Source of the DNA: Fredinandcohnia onubensis
GTDB taxonomy: Bacteria > Bacillota > Bacilli > Bacillales > Bacillaceae_L
Reading direction: 5' to 3'
Assembly (NCBI RefSeq): GCF_031181385.1
Contig: NZ_JAPSKV010000001.1
Location: 310,001 to 374,000 of the forward strand
Length of the DNA: 64,000 nt
Shown in pieces: positions 54,462 through 63,952 of the stretch. Both the position numbers and the translations under genes were made by a program. Below the pieces are notes generated by a model, which had not been told where the DNA came from, made no database searches, and saw only the letters and a program-made list of their open reading frames with translations. Numbering within the stretch: the stretch's first letter is position 1; every line of letters starts with the position of its first letter.

Positions 54462-56099
54462 GTGAAGGCGAATATAGAAGATATTAAGAAGGCAATTATA
54501 AATGGAGAAACTTCACTTGGGATTGAGTTGGGATCGACACGAATCAAAGCAGTTCTAATTGATAGACAATTTGAAACAATTGCATCCGGAGGTTATGATT
54601 GGGAAAACCGTCTAGAAAACGGTTTTTGGACATACGACCTAGAGGATATAAAGACTGGTCTACAAGCAGCTTACCGTGAAATGAAAAGTGAAGTAGAACG
54701 TAAATTTGGAATAACGATTCAAACAATTGGATCTATTGGATTTTCTGCCATGATGCACGGATATATGGCGTTTGACAAGACGGGTGAGCTACTCGTTCCT
54801 TTTCGGACGTGGCGGAATACAAATGCTGGTCGAGCAGCAAAAGAATTAACAAATCTTTTTCAATATAATATCCCCGAAAGATGGAGTATCGCTCATCTAT
54901 ACCAAGCGATTTTAAATGAAGAGGAACATGTTCCGAAACTTGATTACATTACAACATTATCTGGTTACATTCATTGGTTACTAACTGGCAACAAAGCCAT
55001 TGGAATTGGTGATGCTTCTGGTATGTTCCCGATTAATGATGCAACAAAGAATTATAATGAAGCAATGGTCGAGCAATTTGATGAACTTGTTGCCGCGAAA
55101 AATTATCCTTGGAAGCTTAGAGACATTTTTCCACCAGTTTATATCTCTGGTGAATATGCAGGGAAATTAACGGATGTAGGGGCCGACATTTTAGATCCCT
55201 CACAAAAATTACAACCTGGTATTCCGATTTGTCCACCAGAAGGTGATGCTGGAACAGGAATGGTTGCGACAAATAGCGTAAGAAAACGTACAGGAAACGT
55301 CTCTGTCGGAACTTCTGTTTTTGCCATGATTGTATTAGAAAAAGAACTTTCAAAAGTATACCCGGAAATTGACATGGTTACGACGCCGAACGGAAGTCCT
55401 GTTGCAATGGTTCATGCGAATAACTGCTCAAGTGATATTAACGCCTGGATTGGATTGTTCCGTGAATTCTCGGAAGCGATGGGGTATAAAGTGGATACCA
55501 ATCAGTTATTCAGTGTCATGTTCAACAAAGCGTTGGAAGCGGACCCAGATGGTGGCGGATTGCTAAGCTATGGTTATTTTTCAGGTGAATTTATCACTGG
55601 ATTAGAACACGGCAGACCATTGTTTGTTCGTTCACCAGAGAGCAACTTCAATCTAGCAAACTTTATGCGCACACATCTATTTTCAGCATTTGGTGCATTA
55701 AAAATTGGAATGGATATTTTGACTAAGCAAGAAGATGTTGCAATAGATAGCATTCTAGCCCATGGTGGATTATTTAAAACACCGGTAGTGGGACAAAGAA
55801 TGATGGCAGCTGCAATGAATACACCGGTTTCTGTCATGGCAACAGCGGGAGAAGGCGGAGCGTGGGGAATGGCTATTCTTGCTTCATATATGATGAATGA
55901 AAACAAGAATGAAAGTTTAGGAGACTTCCTCGACAGAACAGTCTTCAACGATGTTGTTGGGGAGGAAATCGATCCTGATCCTGAAGACGTAAAAGGGTTT
56001 GAAGTATTTATTGAACGCTATAAAAAAGGCATAGAAATTGAGAAGGCTGCGGTTGACAATTTGCTTCTAACAAAAGAAGAGAAAACTGTAAAATTGTAG
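54462..56099 (+). CDS. FGGY-family carbohydrate kinase, ribulokinase-like
   Basis: The product (545 residues) has the FGGY kinase layout: phosphate-1 loop [27 protein letters not shown], the adenosine region [15 protein letters not shown] and the C-terminal [18 protein letters not shown]. Its size and the MHGYMAFD motif resemble the AraB-type ribulokinases of Firmicutes and Bacteroidetes more than xylulokinase. It should phosphorylate the ketose to the 5-phosphate used by AraD. The GTG at 54462 has AGAGGGGG upstream; a longer frame from 54387 is repeat-derived. An L-ribulose role is likely but not proven. Confidence 0.85.
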   Translation: MKANIEDIKKAIINGETSLGIELGSTRIKAVLIDRQFETIASGGYDWENRLENGFWTYDLEDIKTGLQAAYREMKSEVERKFGITIQTIGSIGFSAMMHGYMAFDKTGELLVPFRTWRNTNAGRAAKELTNLFQYNIPERWSIAHLYQAILNEEEHVPKLDYITTLSGYIHWLLTGNKAIGIGDASGMFPINDATKNYNEAMVEQFDELVAAKNYPWKLRDIFPPVYISGEYAGKLTDVGADILDPSQKLQPGIPICPPEGDAGTGMVATNSVRKRTGNVSVGTSVFAMIVLEKELSKVYPEIDMVTTPNGSPVAMVHANNCSSDINAWIGLFREFSEAMGYKVDTNQLFSVMFNKALEADPDGGGLLSYGYFSGEFITGLEHGRPLFVRSPESNFNLANFMRTHLFSAFGALKIGMDILTKQEDVAIDSILAHGGLFKTPVVGQRMMAAAMNTPVSVMATAGEGGAWGMAILASYMMNENKNESLGDFLDRTVFNDVVGEEIDPDPEDVKGFEVFIERYKKGIEIEKAAVDNLLLTKEEKTVKL

Positions 56100-56462
56100 G
56101 GACAGAGGGACAGCGTATAATGGGAAATAGGTCAAGTGGGAAATTTCATTAAAAAAGAGTAACCTTAAGTAAACCTACCGTTTTCCATTTTTTTGAAGGT
56201 TCAACTATCACAGAATATTATGATAGGCCTCCTCTAGAACGTGAAAGGATCTTGCGTTTTCATCCATCAGTGATACCGCCTAGCGAATATAAACTTAGAT
56301 TTTCACGTATTATTCGTATTTGAAGGACAAGATCCATAACGCTGTCCCACGAGGTCTAAAGCCTCAGGTACCGAAAACAATGTGATCTAACGTCCTAGAG
56401 GAGGTCCATTTTTTTCAATATACTTTGTTAATCCCTATAAACTTAATCTATAAACTGTTCCT
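56100..56462. other. Gap with repeat pieces beside the IS110 remnant
   Basis: A GGGACAGAGGGACAG piece follows the kinase stop, a CTATCACAGAATATTATGATAGG hairpin (core CTATCA/TGATAG) lies near 56204-56226, and CGCTGTCCCACGAGG occurs at 56339. No gene was found. Part of it may be the flank or end of the IS110 element. Confidence 0.5.
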
Positions 56463-57654
56463 TTAAGCTGTTTTTTGGAGTTCAGGTAAGACATGTTTTT
56501 CATAAAAGCGTTTGACATAAGCAGATCGAAGCTTGCTGGTTAGCACATTCTTAAGTACATAGTTTTCGTGGTCTGTCCGATATAGTGTATGGTTGCGAAT
56601 CATTGAAAAGGCTAGACGAATCATTCGATTTCCTATAGCTATATAGGCCTGATTGGCTGTCTTTCCGCGTTCCTTTAGGGCATTGTATCTTTGTTTCATT
56701 TCGGGGTTATTCGCGGCTAAGGATCTTTCTACATGAAAGACCACATTCCGGAAGGATTTCCTACCTTGTTTGGAAATTCCGTAATAGGTAGGTCTTCTTC
56801 CACGATTGTTTTACAATCGGATTCGTCCCCGCCATTTTAATCAATTGCCCCGCATGATCGAAATCAGAGATATCCCCCATTTCTGCGTATAATTCAGCTC
56901 CTGTTATGACGCCAATCCCAGGAAGACTTAGAATTACTGCCCCATCCATTTCAACGAATAAATCCTCAATTTTATGTTCTAAAGATCGGATTTGTTGATT
57001 AAAGATTTCGATTCTATCAAGTTTTTGTGCCAAAAGAAAGAGATCTGCTTCCAAACATTCTTTTGGTTGTGATATGGAGTGTTTGGCGAAGTCCAACATG
57101 ATTTGAATTGAATCATCTCACAACTTTAAATTCTCACGGATCGATAGATCCCTTAATCCCTTTTCTCCCAAGACCAAGATATCACTAGGATGTGGATATT
57201 GCCTCATTAAATAAAGAGAAGATTTCCCAAAGAGATCACTGAAGGGCTTTACGGTTTCACGCCTTCCATTCACCCATACACTCTTACCTTGGAACTCACG
57301 AAAGATATGATCCATATGCATACGAATGTGATTTTGTGTTTGTGTTCGTTCATTAACCAATTCTCGACGAGCCCTGGTAAGCTTCCTCAGCGTTAAGATA
57401 TCCCCCGAAGGCAATTCATTAGAAGTTCCACGACCATGAATGATTGACTGAAGGATAGCCATAAGGTCTAAATTATCCGTTTTAGACGAGTTCAAAAGAG
57501 TTTCCCTTTGCCGAGCTGTCGTAGCTGCATTGATTGTTCGAACAACGTAGCCAACTGAATGACTTTGTAACACAAGACTTTCATAATAGTGACCAGTGGT
57601 TTCAACCCCAAACACAATTTCCTTATAATCATATTGTTGTTTAACCATATTCAA
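56463..57654 (-). pseudogene. Decayed IS110-family transposase
   Basis: Three pieces of one transposase lie in order. The first (57118-57654) has the RuvC-like part with GVETTGHYYESLV and ends at an in-frame TGA. The second (56761-57099, same frame) has SLPGIGVITGAELYAEMGD and MAGTNPIVK. The third (56463-56744, reached by a frameshift) has NRMIRLAFSMIRNHTLY. The N-terminal catalytic aspartate region is missing. IS110 elements insert without terminal inverted repeats, so the exact ends cannot be read. The element separates the kinase from the araD/araA debris. Confidence 0.87.
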
Positions 57655-57737
57655 GGGAAAAAAGGAAGTCGGTGTGCAGTTCCATTTTACAATGAAAACG
57701 GTGGCCTTTTGTATTTCTTTAACCTATTTCCTATACT

Positions 57738-57786
57738 AGGTCCCTCGTCCCAAAAGGAAATTATGGTGGGACACGGGACCTGTGTC
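57738..57786. repeat. GGTCCCTCGTCCC / GGGACACGGGACC inverted repeat
   Basis: AGGTCCCTCGTCCC and GGTGGGACACGGGACCTGTG face each other across about 15 bases, another copy of the window-wide family, here next to the amidase fragment. Confidence 0.75.
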
Positions 57787-57793
57787 CTACCTT

Positions 57794-58186
57794 TTATTTC
57801 GGATTAATCGGTGTTTCGATTTGTGCGTTTGCTTCAATTACTTCCGCAGCATCAAATAGGGTATCTTCTCGGAAACGTCTTCCGAGGAGTTGAACCCCTA
57901 CTGGGAGACCATCGGCAACAGAAGTTGGAACAGAAATTGCCGGGAATCCGAGCACTGGAATTGCCATCATGGACCATTGTGCATCCATAACACGCCTCAT
58001 GCTTTCTACCCTTTTGATATCCTAATCTTGTTCAAATGCCTGTTCAGCGGGGACTGGCATGAGTAATAGAGGATACTTTTGTAAAAATTCCTGAAGTTGA
58101 ACAATTAGCGTTCCACGACGTGCTTAGCCCTTAATATAATCGGTTAGTCCAGGGTTTTCTCCCCACCACTCTTTAAACTTTTCCAG
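57794..58186 (-). pseudogene. C-terminal fragment of an amidase-signature enzyme
   Basis: The minus strand reads EWWGENPGLTDYIKG, stop, ARRGTLIVQLQEFLQKYP, stop, and then MRRVMDAQWSMMAIPVLGFP through AISVPTSVADGLPVGVQLLG and FREDTLFDAAEVIE to a natural stop. These are the last about 130 residues of an amidase-signature (GatA-like) enzyme. The Ser-Ser-Lys catalytic part is gone, and two nonsense codons are present. It abuts the araD tail at about 58190. Confidence 0.8.
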
Positions 58187-58189
58187 GTG

Positions 58190-58335
58190 TTAAGGCACTA
58201 GACATGGATGAAGTTTCGAAAATGAACCTGTTTGCAAGTGGACTAAATGACCTCGCATCAGAACTACCACAACGTATTTTAGATAAACACTATCTTCGAA
58301 AGCACAGGAAAAACGCATATTACGGCCAAAAGTGA
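58190..58335 (+). pseudogene. araD: Second araD C-terminal fragment
   Basis: About 48 codons end LASELPQRILDKHYLRKHRK and AYYGQK, the characteristic L-ribulose-5-phosphate 4-epimerase tail. It is clearly different in sequence from the intact copy at 53660-54364. It lies 16 bases before the araA start, an order typical of an ancestral araD-araA operon. Everything upstream has been replaced by the amidase and IS110 debris. Confidence 0.8.
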
Positions 58336-58351
58336 TTGAAAGGGGATTAGG

Positions 58352-59646
58352 ATGGAGAAAAAGGAATTCTGGTTTATCGTAGGCTCACAACATCTATATG
58401 GGGAAGAAGCGTTAGCAGAAGTAAAAGCGCATGCTCAAGAGATGACGGATGCCTTAAATGAAAGTGGTGTACTACCTTATCCACTCATTTTACAAGAATT
58501 AGAAGTTAGTGCAGATAAAATTACAAAGCTTATGAAAGAAGTAAACTACCGGGATGAAGTTGCCCGTGTGATCACATGGATGCATACATTTTCACCTGCA
58601 AAGATGTGGATTCGAGGAACAAAATTATTGCAAAAGCCACTCCTACATTTGCCAACCCAATTTAATGAAAGTATTCCTTGGGCATCTATCGATATGGATT
58701 TTATGAATTTAAATCAATCGGCTCACGGTGACCGGGATCTCCCTTGGTAACTCCCACATTTCGCATGTTGTCACCAAATCGAGCAACTTTTATGTTGAAA
58801 CTTTCATTATATGCAACCGCTACATCCATCCAATCTGCAATCTGCTTTTGCACTTCGGGGCGTTTCCAGTAACCGACTCCCACCTTATCTTGCTTTTTCA
58901 AGCGAGCATTGATAATACCATATTAGCTTTATGAAAGTGATTATGGAAGTTACGAGAGAGAGGTCTGGGAAGCAAAGTGTAAAAGTGCAAGCAAGCTATG
59001 AAATCGCGATTAAGCGTTTCCTTGATGACGGTGGCTACAATGCTTTTACCACGAACTTTGAAGATTTATATGGCATGAAACAATTACCTGGTCTTGCAGT
59101 TCACGATTAATGGCACAAGGATATGGGTTTGCGGGTGAAGGAGATTGGAAGACGGCGGCACTTGATCGCTTACTCAAGGTAATGAGCCATAATCAATCAA
59201 CTGGGTTTATGGAGGATTACACATATGAATTGGCTGCTGGTCGTGAAGCAGTCCTTCAGTCACATATGCTTGAGGTAGACCCAACGTTGGCAAGCAATAG
59301 ACCGAAAATTGTTGTATCTTTATTAGGTATCGGTGGTCGAGAAGATCCTGCACGCCTAGTATTTGACGGGAAGGCAGGAGACGGTGTCGTCGTCTCAATG
59401 GCCGACTTTGGTTCCAATTACAAACTATTAATCAATGAGGTTGTCGCATTTGAACCAACCGTCTCAGCCCCAAATCTTCCTGTCGCACGTGTCCTTTGGG
59501 AGGTAAAGCCAAACTTCCAAGATGGCGTCAAAGCGTGGATTGAAAACGGCGGCGGTCACCATACTGTTGTTTCATTGAATATAACAACAGACCAAATCAT
59601 AACTTACGCCAAACTAGTCGACGTCGAATACGTAATAATTAAATAG
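58352..59646 (+). pseudogene. araA: L-arabinose isomerase gene with internal inversion and deletions
   Basis: The first 128 codons are a good AraA N-terminus ([43 protein letters not shown]). The next about 185 bases (58738-58922) encode the following AraA segment on the opposite strand. After that the plus strand resumes with [20 protein letters not shown] and [19 protein letters not shown], shifts frame near 59104, and finishes with GYGFAGEGDWKTAALDRLL to NITTDQIITYAKLVDVEYVI. About 40 codons before the resumption are missing. The gene cannot make an isomerase. Confidence 0.9.
58738..58922 (-). other. Inverted internal segment of araA
   Basis: On the minus strand this stretch reads [39 protein letters not shown] and [20 protein letters not shown] without a stop, exactly the AraA region expected between HGDR and the later part. 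Its left edge joins the plus-strand GACCGGGA of HGDR, and its right edge joins a region that lies further along in AraA. Confidence 0.9.
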
Positions 59647-59786
59647 GAGAAGATCGCGGCCAAGTTTGTTATAGAAGTGTTCAGGCACTTCTCCTTTTGT
59701 TCCTTTCTGATTATACTTGAATTTGGATTATTACTTAGACTTCCACCCATATTTTTTCGGAAATTAATAGAGTGAGGATGGTTACT

Positions 59787-60173
59787 ATGAAAATCAACCG
59801 TATTCATCATATTGCAATTATCTGTTCGGACTACAAGAAGTCAAAAGACTTTTATGTAAATAAACTAGGTTTTACGATAGTAAATGAAACGTTTCGTGCT
59901 GAACGTGATTCGTATAAACTAGATTTAGCTGTCGGGGATACCTATCAAATTGAGTTGTTCTCATTTCCGGACTCTCCCAAAAGAGCAAGTTATCCGGAGG
60001 CAGCAGGACTACGTCATGTAGCCTTTGAGGTAGACGATATAGAAGAAGCGGTGAAGGAGCTAACAGCAAAAAAGATCAAAGTAGAAGAAATACGAATTGA
60101 CGAAATATCCGGTAAAAGATTTACCTTCTTCAAGGATCCTGATGACCTACCATTAGAAATTTATGAAGTATAG
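59787..60173 (+). CDS. VOC-family (glyoxalase-like) protein, GloA2/YaeR type
   Basis: The product (128 residues) has the two beta-alpha-beta-beta-beta modules of the VOC fold: INRIHHIAIICSDYKKSKDF with the first metal histidine, and LRHVAFEVDDIEEAVKELTA with the second, followed by FFKDPDDLPLEIYEV with the final glutamate. This pattern matches SMU1112c/YaeR-like proteins of uncertain substrate rather than true glyoxalase I. The ATG at 59787 has GTGAGG about 9 bases upstream; earlier in-frame starts overlap that site. Confidence 0.87.
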   Translation: MKINRIHHIAIICSDYKKSKDFYVNKLGFTIVNETFRAERDSYKLDLAVGDTYQIELFSFPDSPKRASYPEAAGLRHVAFEVDDIEEAVKELTAKKIKVEEIRIDEISGKRFTFFKDPDDLPLEIYEV

Positions 60174-60243
60174 TGGTGGGTCACGGGATCTGTCCCTGTT
60201 ATACACCAGGACAACGAACCCATGAGCCACCACTTGCGACCAC

Positions 60244-61641
60244 CTACAACAATGCCATCGCAATCACAATACCGACAGTGCTCATGAGAATGGAGAAGAG
60301 AAAGTTCTTTTTGGTTATGTGATAGGGATTGATACCAAGCTGTTGGGAGGTTAGTGTCGCGTTTATTCCGTATGGGGCGGATGCGGATGAGGCTAACCCA
60401 GACACAATAAGAACAATTCCTATACTTAGTGGATTCAAAATTCCAAATAATGGCCTTAGAATTTCAATCAGAATCGCTAATGTTGCAATCGGATGAACGC
60501 CAACCATGGCGAATGTGAAATAGACGACTGTTATAAAAATGAAGATAAGAATGGAATAGCCTGAGATTTGGTTGAGTACCGATTGTAAGACATTAGGGAG
60601 ATTTGTTTGATTAAACCCATTTGAAAAAAAAGCGAGAGAAAGAAATAGTACAACCAGATTTTGCATTCGATTGTTATAGAATTGCCAGCTTTGCCAACCG
60701 CCCTTTAAGAACATAGCTGTGCTCCGCATAAACATTGACCAAATGAAGGCGAATGGAAAAATAATGAGTGAAACTGTTAAAATAAAATTCAATTGATACA
60801 ACTCATTGATGATAACGATAGTTGATAAGAATAAAAAGAGGACAATAAATAACCTCGACAACGCAATCCATAGTGTCTTTTTATCAATGTGTAGCTCTTT
60901 GGTATCGACCTGGATTCCTGTAAATTGTTTTTTGCTGATGAGTACATCGATCATGGCGATTAGAAATGAACAAAGAATAAGCCAGGGCAAATAAGTTAGG
61001 AAGCTAATATTCGTTGCATCAACTGTCATCCCAACAACAATCTCCATTGGACTCCAAATCACAGCTAGTGAAAAGGCACGTAACGTTGTTTGAATAATAA
61101 AATCATTACGTTTTCCAATTTCCACATTTTTAAGTTTCTCCATTAAGATTTGCTGTGCCACGTAAATGGCAGAAATATTAATGAAGATTAATAGACTATA
61201 GGTCGTATATAACCCCTTGCCATACAAATCGGATAACTGATTCGTCTTTGATTGGATGATGCTGCCAAGTTTTTGGTCATACTCTCCAACACTAAATGCA
61301 GCCGACATCCAGGGTAGGACACTCAGAAATACCAACATAGGAAGTGTTGAAGAGGTTTGCCCCGGAATTTCATACCATGGCGTTTTTGACCAAAGACTCA
61401 TGAATGCCCCGGTCACAATAAAAAAAGTACTGATTCCTTTAAATAGGTTACTCGCCCAAAACCATGAGAGTAATAATATCAAGACGGCACACCAACTAAT
61501 CAGTTGATGCAGAATAAAGGAATCAATAAAAACATTACTAATAAATAATAGAAATAATAGACCGTAAACGATAAAAAAGTGGCTGCTTATGAAATGAAGC
61601 TGTTTAATTTTGTTCAACTTTCGATTGTTCCTTTCTGTCAT
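60244..61641 (-). CDS. Polytopic membrane protein, putative transporter
   Basis: The 465-residue protein has about 12 to 13 hydrophobic helices. Its C-terminal half contains FAMVGVHPIATLAILIEILR and VSGLASSASAPYGINATL, which recall ion-transporter superfamily permeases (anion or C4-dicarboxylate type), but no family could be fixed. A hairpin terminating the upstream operon sits right before the ATG, and no good ribosome site is visible. That makes the translation start uncertain. The adjacent nucleoside genes may or may not be related. Confidence 0.6.
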   Translation of the reverse strand: MTERNNRKLNKIKQLHFISSHFFIVYGLLFLLFISNVFIDSFILHQLISWCAVLILLLSWFWASNLFKGISTFFIVTGAFMSLWSKTPWYEIPGQTSSTLPMLVFLSVLPWMSAAFSVGEYDQKLGSIIQSKTNQLSDLYGKGLYTTYSLLIFINISAIYVAQQILMEKLKNVEIGKRNDFIIQTTLRAFSLAVIWSPMEIVVGMTVDATNISFLTYLPWLILCSFLIAMIDVLISKKQFTGIQVDTKELHIDKKTLWIALSRLFIVLFLFLSTIVIINELYQLNFILTVSLIIFPFAFIWSMFMRSTAMFLKGGWQSWQFYNNRMQNLVVLFLSLAFFSNGFNQTNLPNVLQSVLNQISGYSILIFIFITVVYFTFAMVGVHPIATLAILIEILRPLFGILNPLSIGIVLIVSGLASSASAPYGINATLTSQQLGINPYHITKKNFLFSILMSTVGIVIAMALL

Positions 61642-61650
61642 ATAAGAAAC

Positions 61651-61682
61651 AAGAGGCTAAGTAACGTGACTTAACCTCTTAA
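61651..61682 (-). terminator. Terminator of the nucleoside operon
   Basis: AAGAGGTTAAGT and ACTTAGCCTCTT (minus-strand sense) pair around a short loop and are followed by GTTTCTT, directly after the nucleoside hydrolase stop. It is only about 10 bases from the start of the next gene. Confidence 0.7.
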
Positions 61683-61688
61683 AATCTA

Positions 61689-62624
61689 TTACTGTGCTTG
61701 TTTTAATGTATTGATAAATAAATCTAAGAATCTCTCAGCATCTACATCTAAGCAAATATTTACATTCGGTTCCTTTTTCCAAAGGTTTCTGAAGTCACAG
61801 ATGGTTTGTCCGTATCCTAATGGACTTACTGTTTCAACATCTACATAGTATTTTTCAGTCTTTAGAAGAGAAGGATCTAACACATAACCCACGGTTAATG
61901 GATCATGTAGTGCACATCCATTTATCCCCATACGTTTTTGACTGAACCCTCTAAATACTTCCGTGCTTTTTAACACAAACTCATAGTATTTTGTCCCTTT
62001 TAATGCTTCGATGTGTTCCATTGTCATAAATGTTTGATGTGTCACATCTAAACTTACTAACGTAATGTCAGAACCAGAGTGGAATACGATGGAAGCAGCT
62101 TCCGCATCTGCAAAAATATTGAATTCTGAGTTTGGTAGTTTATTTCCTTTTCCAGCATTGGATACAAGTCCACCCATGATAACAACTTTGTCTAGCCATT
62201 TAGCTAAGCGTGGTTCTTTTCGTAGTGCCAATGCAAAGTTTGTTACAGGGCCAACCAAGATGAGGGTGATTTCACCCTTGTGTTTTTTTGCTTGCTCAAT
62301 AATAAAATCTGGTGCAAACATTTCTTCGTTTACTTCCGGAACCTCGTAGTGATCCAGGGCATTCCCAATTCCGTCGGTACCATGAACAACATATTCATGC
62401 TCAGGTTCACGAAGGATTGGGCGGTCAGCACCTGCATAAACCTTTATATCTTCACGACCGAGTAGACGAAGTACTTTTTTTGTATTTTTCGTAACCATGT
62501 GAAGCGGAACATTCCCACTTACAGCTGTAATACCTAAAAGATCTAATTGTTTACTTTCAATTCCATAAATAATCGCTAACGCATCATCAATACCCGTATC
62601 CACATCAAGAATAACCTTTTTCAT
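61689..62624 (-). CDS. Inosine/uridine-preferring nucleoside hydrolase
   Basis: The 311-residue enzyme has the calcium-binding N-terminal motif DVDTGIDDALAI, the substrate region VIMGGLVSNAGKGNKLPNSE and NIFADAEAAS, and the late Asp in HDPLTVGYVL. Nucleoside hydrolases split ribonucleosides into base and ribose. It follows nupC on the same strand by about 65 bases, so uptake and cleavage of nucleosides are coupled. The Asn-Ser-Glu-Phe-Asn segment is typical of the pyrimidine/inosine group. Substrate range cannot be told from sequence. Confidence 0.92.
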   Translation of the reverse strand: MKKVILDVDTGIDDALAIIYGIESKQLDLLGITAVSGNVPLHMVTKNTKKVLRLLGREDIKVYAGADRPILREPEHEYVVHGTDGIGNALDHYEVPEVNEEMFAPDFIIEQAKKHKGEITLILVGPVTNFALALRKEPRLAKWLDKVVIMGGLVSNAGKGNKLPNSEFNIFADAEAASIVFHSGSDITLVSLDVTHQTFMTMEHIEALKGTKYYEFVLKSTEVFRGFSQKRMGINGCALHDPLTVGYVLDPSLLKTEKYYVDVETVSPLGYGQTICDFRNLWKKEPNVNICLDVDAERFLDLFINTLKQAQ

Positions 62625-62689
62625 TTAAATCACCCTTTTATTAATATTTTTGGAGACAATCGTTTCTTGTACCACGATTAATTTTTATG

Positions 62690-63928
62690 TTAGAAGAAGA
62701 ACATCCCAACAATTGCACCGTTTAATAGATTCGCAAGTGTTGCAGCAATCAATGATTTAATCGCCATTCCTTGAATTTCATGTTTTCTTTTCGGAGCAAT
62801 CCCAATCATGATTCCTAAAATAATCCCGATTGACCCAATGTTCGCAAAACCTGCTAATGCAAATGATAGAATCGCTACTGACTTATCGGAAAACTGACCG
62901 ATCATTTCTGAGAAAGAAGCAAATGCAACAAACTCATTTAGGATTAATTTTTCACCTAATAAGGTTCCAGCCATAATAGCTTCATTCCATGGAATACCGA
63001 TAATGAAAGCGACTGGAGCAAATAAGTAACCGAAAATTAATTTAAGTGACAAAGCATCAAACCCAACTAGTGAACCGACACTTCCTAAAATAATATCGAC
63101 AAGTGCAACTAAACCAATAATGGAAATTAACACCATTGCGGCATTTACCGTTAAATTAACTCCATCACGTGAACCTTCGATAATCGCATCCATAAACGTT
63201 GATTTTTCACCTTCTACTGTAGGGGTGAAAGTATCGATGTCTTTCCATTCACTATCTTTCAGTTCATCTGTTTCTGGAATCATTAATTTTGCCATCATCA
63301 GTCCAGCAGGTGCAGACATGATTGCAGCAGATAGAAGATACTCAACTGGAATCCCCATCGCAACTAATCCAAAAAGAACTGCTCCGGATACAGAGGCTAG
63401 TCCACCAACCATAATCGCGAAGATTTGTGAACGTGAAATTTGATTAATATACGGTTTTACGGAGATCGCTGACTGTGTCATCCCTAAAAACATATTTGTA
63501 ACAGCATTTGTTGATTCTACATAACCAGTCTTCATGAACTTTGTAATAAATCCACCAACAACTCGTACAAATAATTGCATAATGCCAAAATGATATAAGA
63601 TTGCGATTAACGCGGTTAAGAAGACCATAATCGTTAAAACGTTAATCACGAATACAGATCCAACAGGACCGCTAGAATTCGCAAGTTCACCAAATACAAA
63701 TTTTAAACCTTCCTTACCTGCTGCCATTACAGCGTTTACACCATTAGAAATGGTTTCAATGAATGCGATTCCAATACTCCATTTAAAAACAATAAATCCT
63801 AAAACAACTTGAAGACCAAAACCAATTCCGGCAGTTTGAAGATTTATTGCCTTTTTATTTTCAGATAATAAATAGGTAATGCCGACTAGAACGGCACAAC
63901 CAAGAAGCCCCCATAAAATAGCTAGCAT
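62690..63928 (-). CDS. nupC: Concentrative nucleoside transporter, NupC family
   Basis: The 412-residue membrane protein has the CNT family layout: an N-terminal three-helix region, the gate region FVINVLTIMVFLTALIAILY, the substrate-binding NMFLGMTQSAISVKPYI and ALAGFANIGSIGIILG near the end. It imports nucleosides with protons or sodium. AAGGGGG precedes the ATG. It lies between a truncated gene upstream and the nucleoside hydrolase downstream, forming a salvage operon on the minus strand. Confidence 0.95.
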   Translation of the reverse strand: MLAILWGLLGCAVLVGITYLLSENKKAINLQTAGIGFGLQVVLGFIVFKWSIGIAFIETISNGVNAVMAAGKEGLKFVFGELANSSGPVGSVFVINVLTIMVFLTALIAILYHFGIMQLFVRVVGGFITKFMKTGYVESTNAVTNMFLGMTQSAISVKPYINQISRSQIFAIMVGGLASVSGAVLFGLVAMGIPVEYLLSAAIMSAPAGLMMAKLMIPETDELKDSEWKDIDTFTPTVEGEKSTFMDAIIEGSRDGVNLTVNAAMVLISIIGLVALVDIILGSVGSLVGFDALSLKLIFGYLFAPVAFIIGIPWNEAIMAGTLLGEKLILNEFVAFASFSEMIGQFSDKSVAILSFALAGFANIGSIGIILGIMIGIAPKRKHEIQGMAIKSLIAATLANLLNGAIVGMFFF

Positions 63929-63952
63929 ACTTGTTCCCCCTTAAAACATGTT

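Noticed and set aside
58701-58901. Minus-strand 66-codon gene inside araA
   Set aside because: It is not a separate gene but an inverted araA segment, recognised by [20 protein letters not shown].
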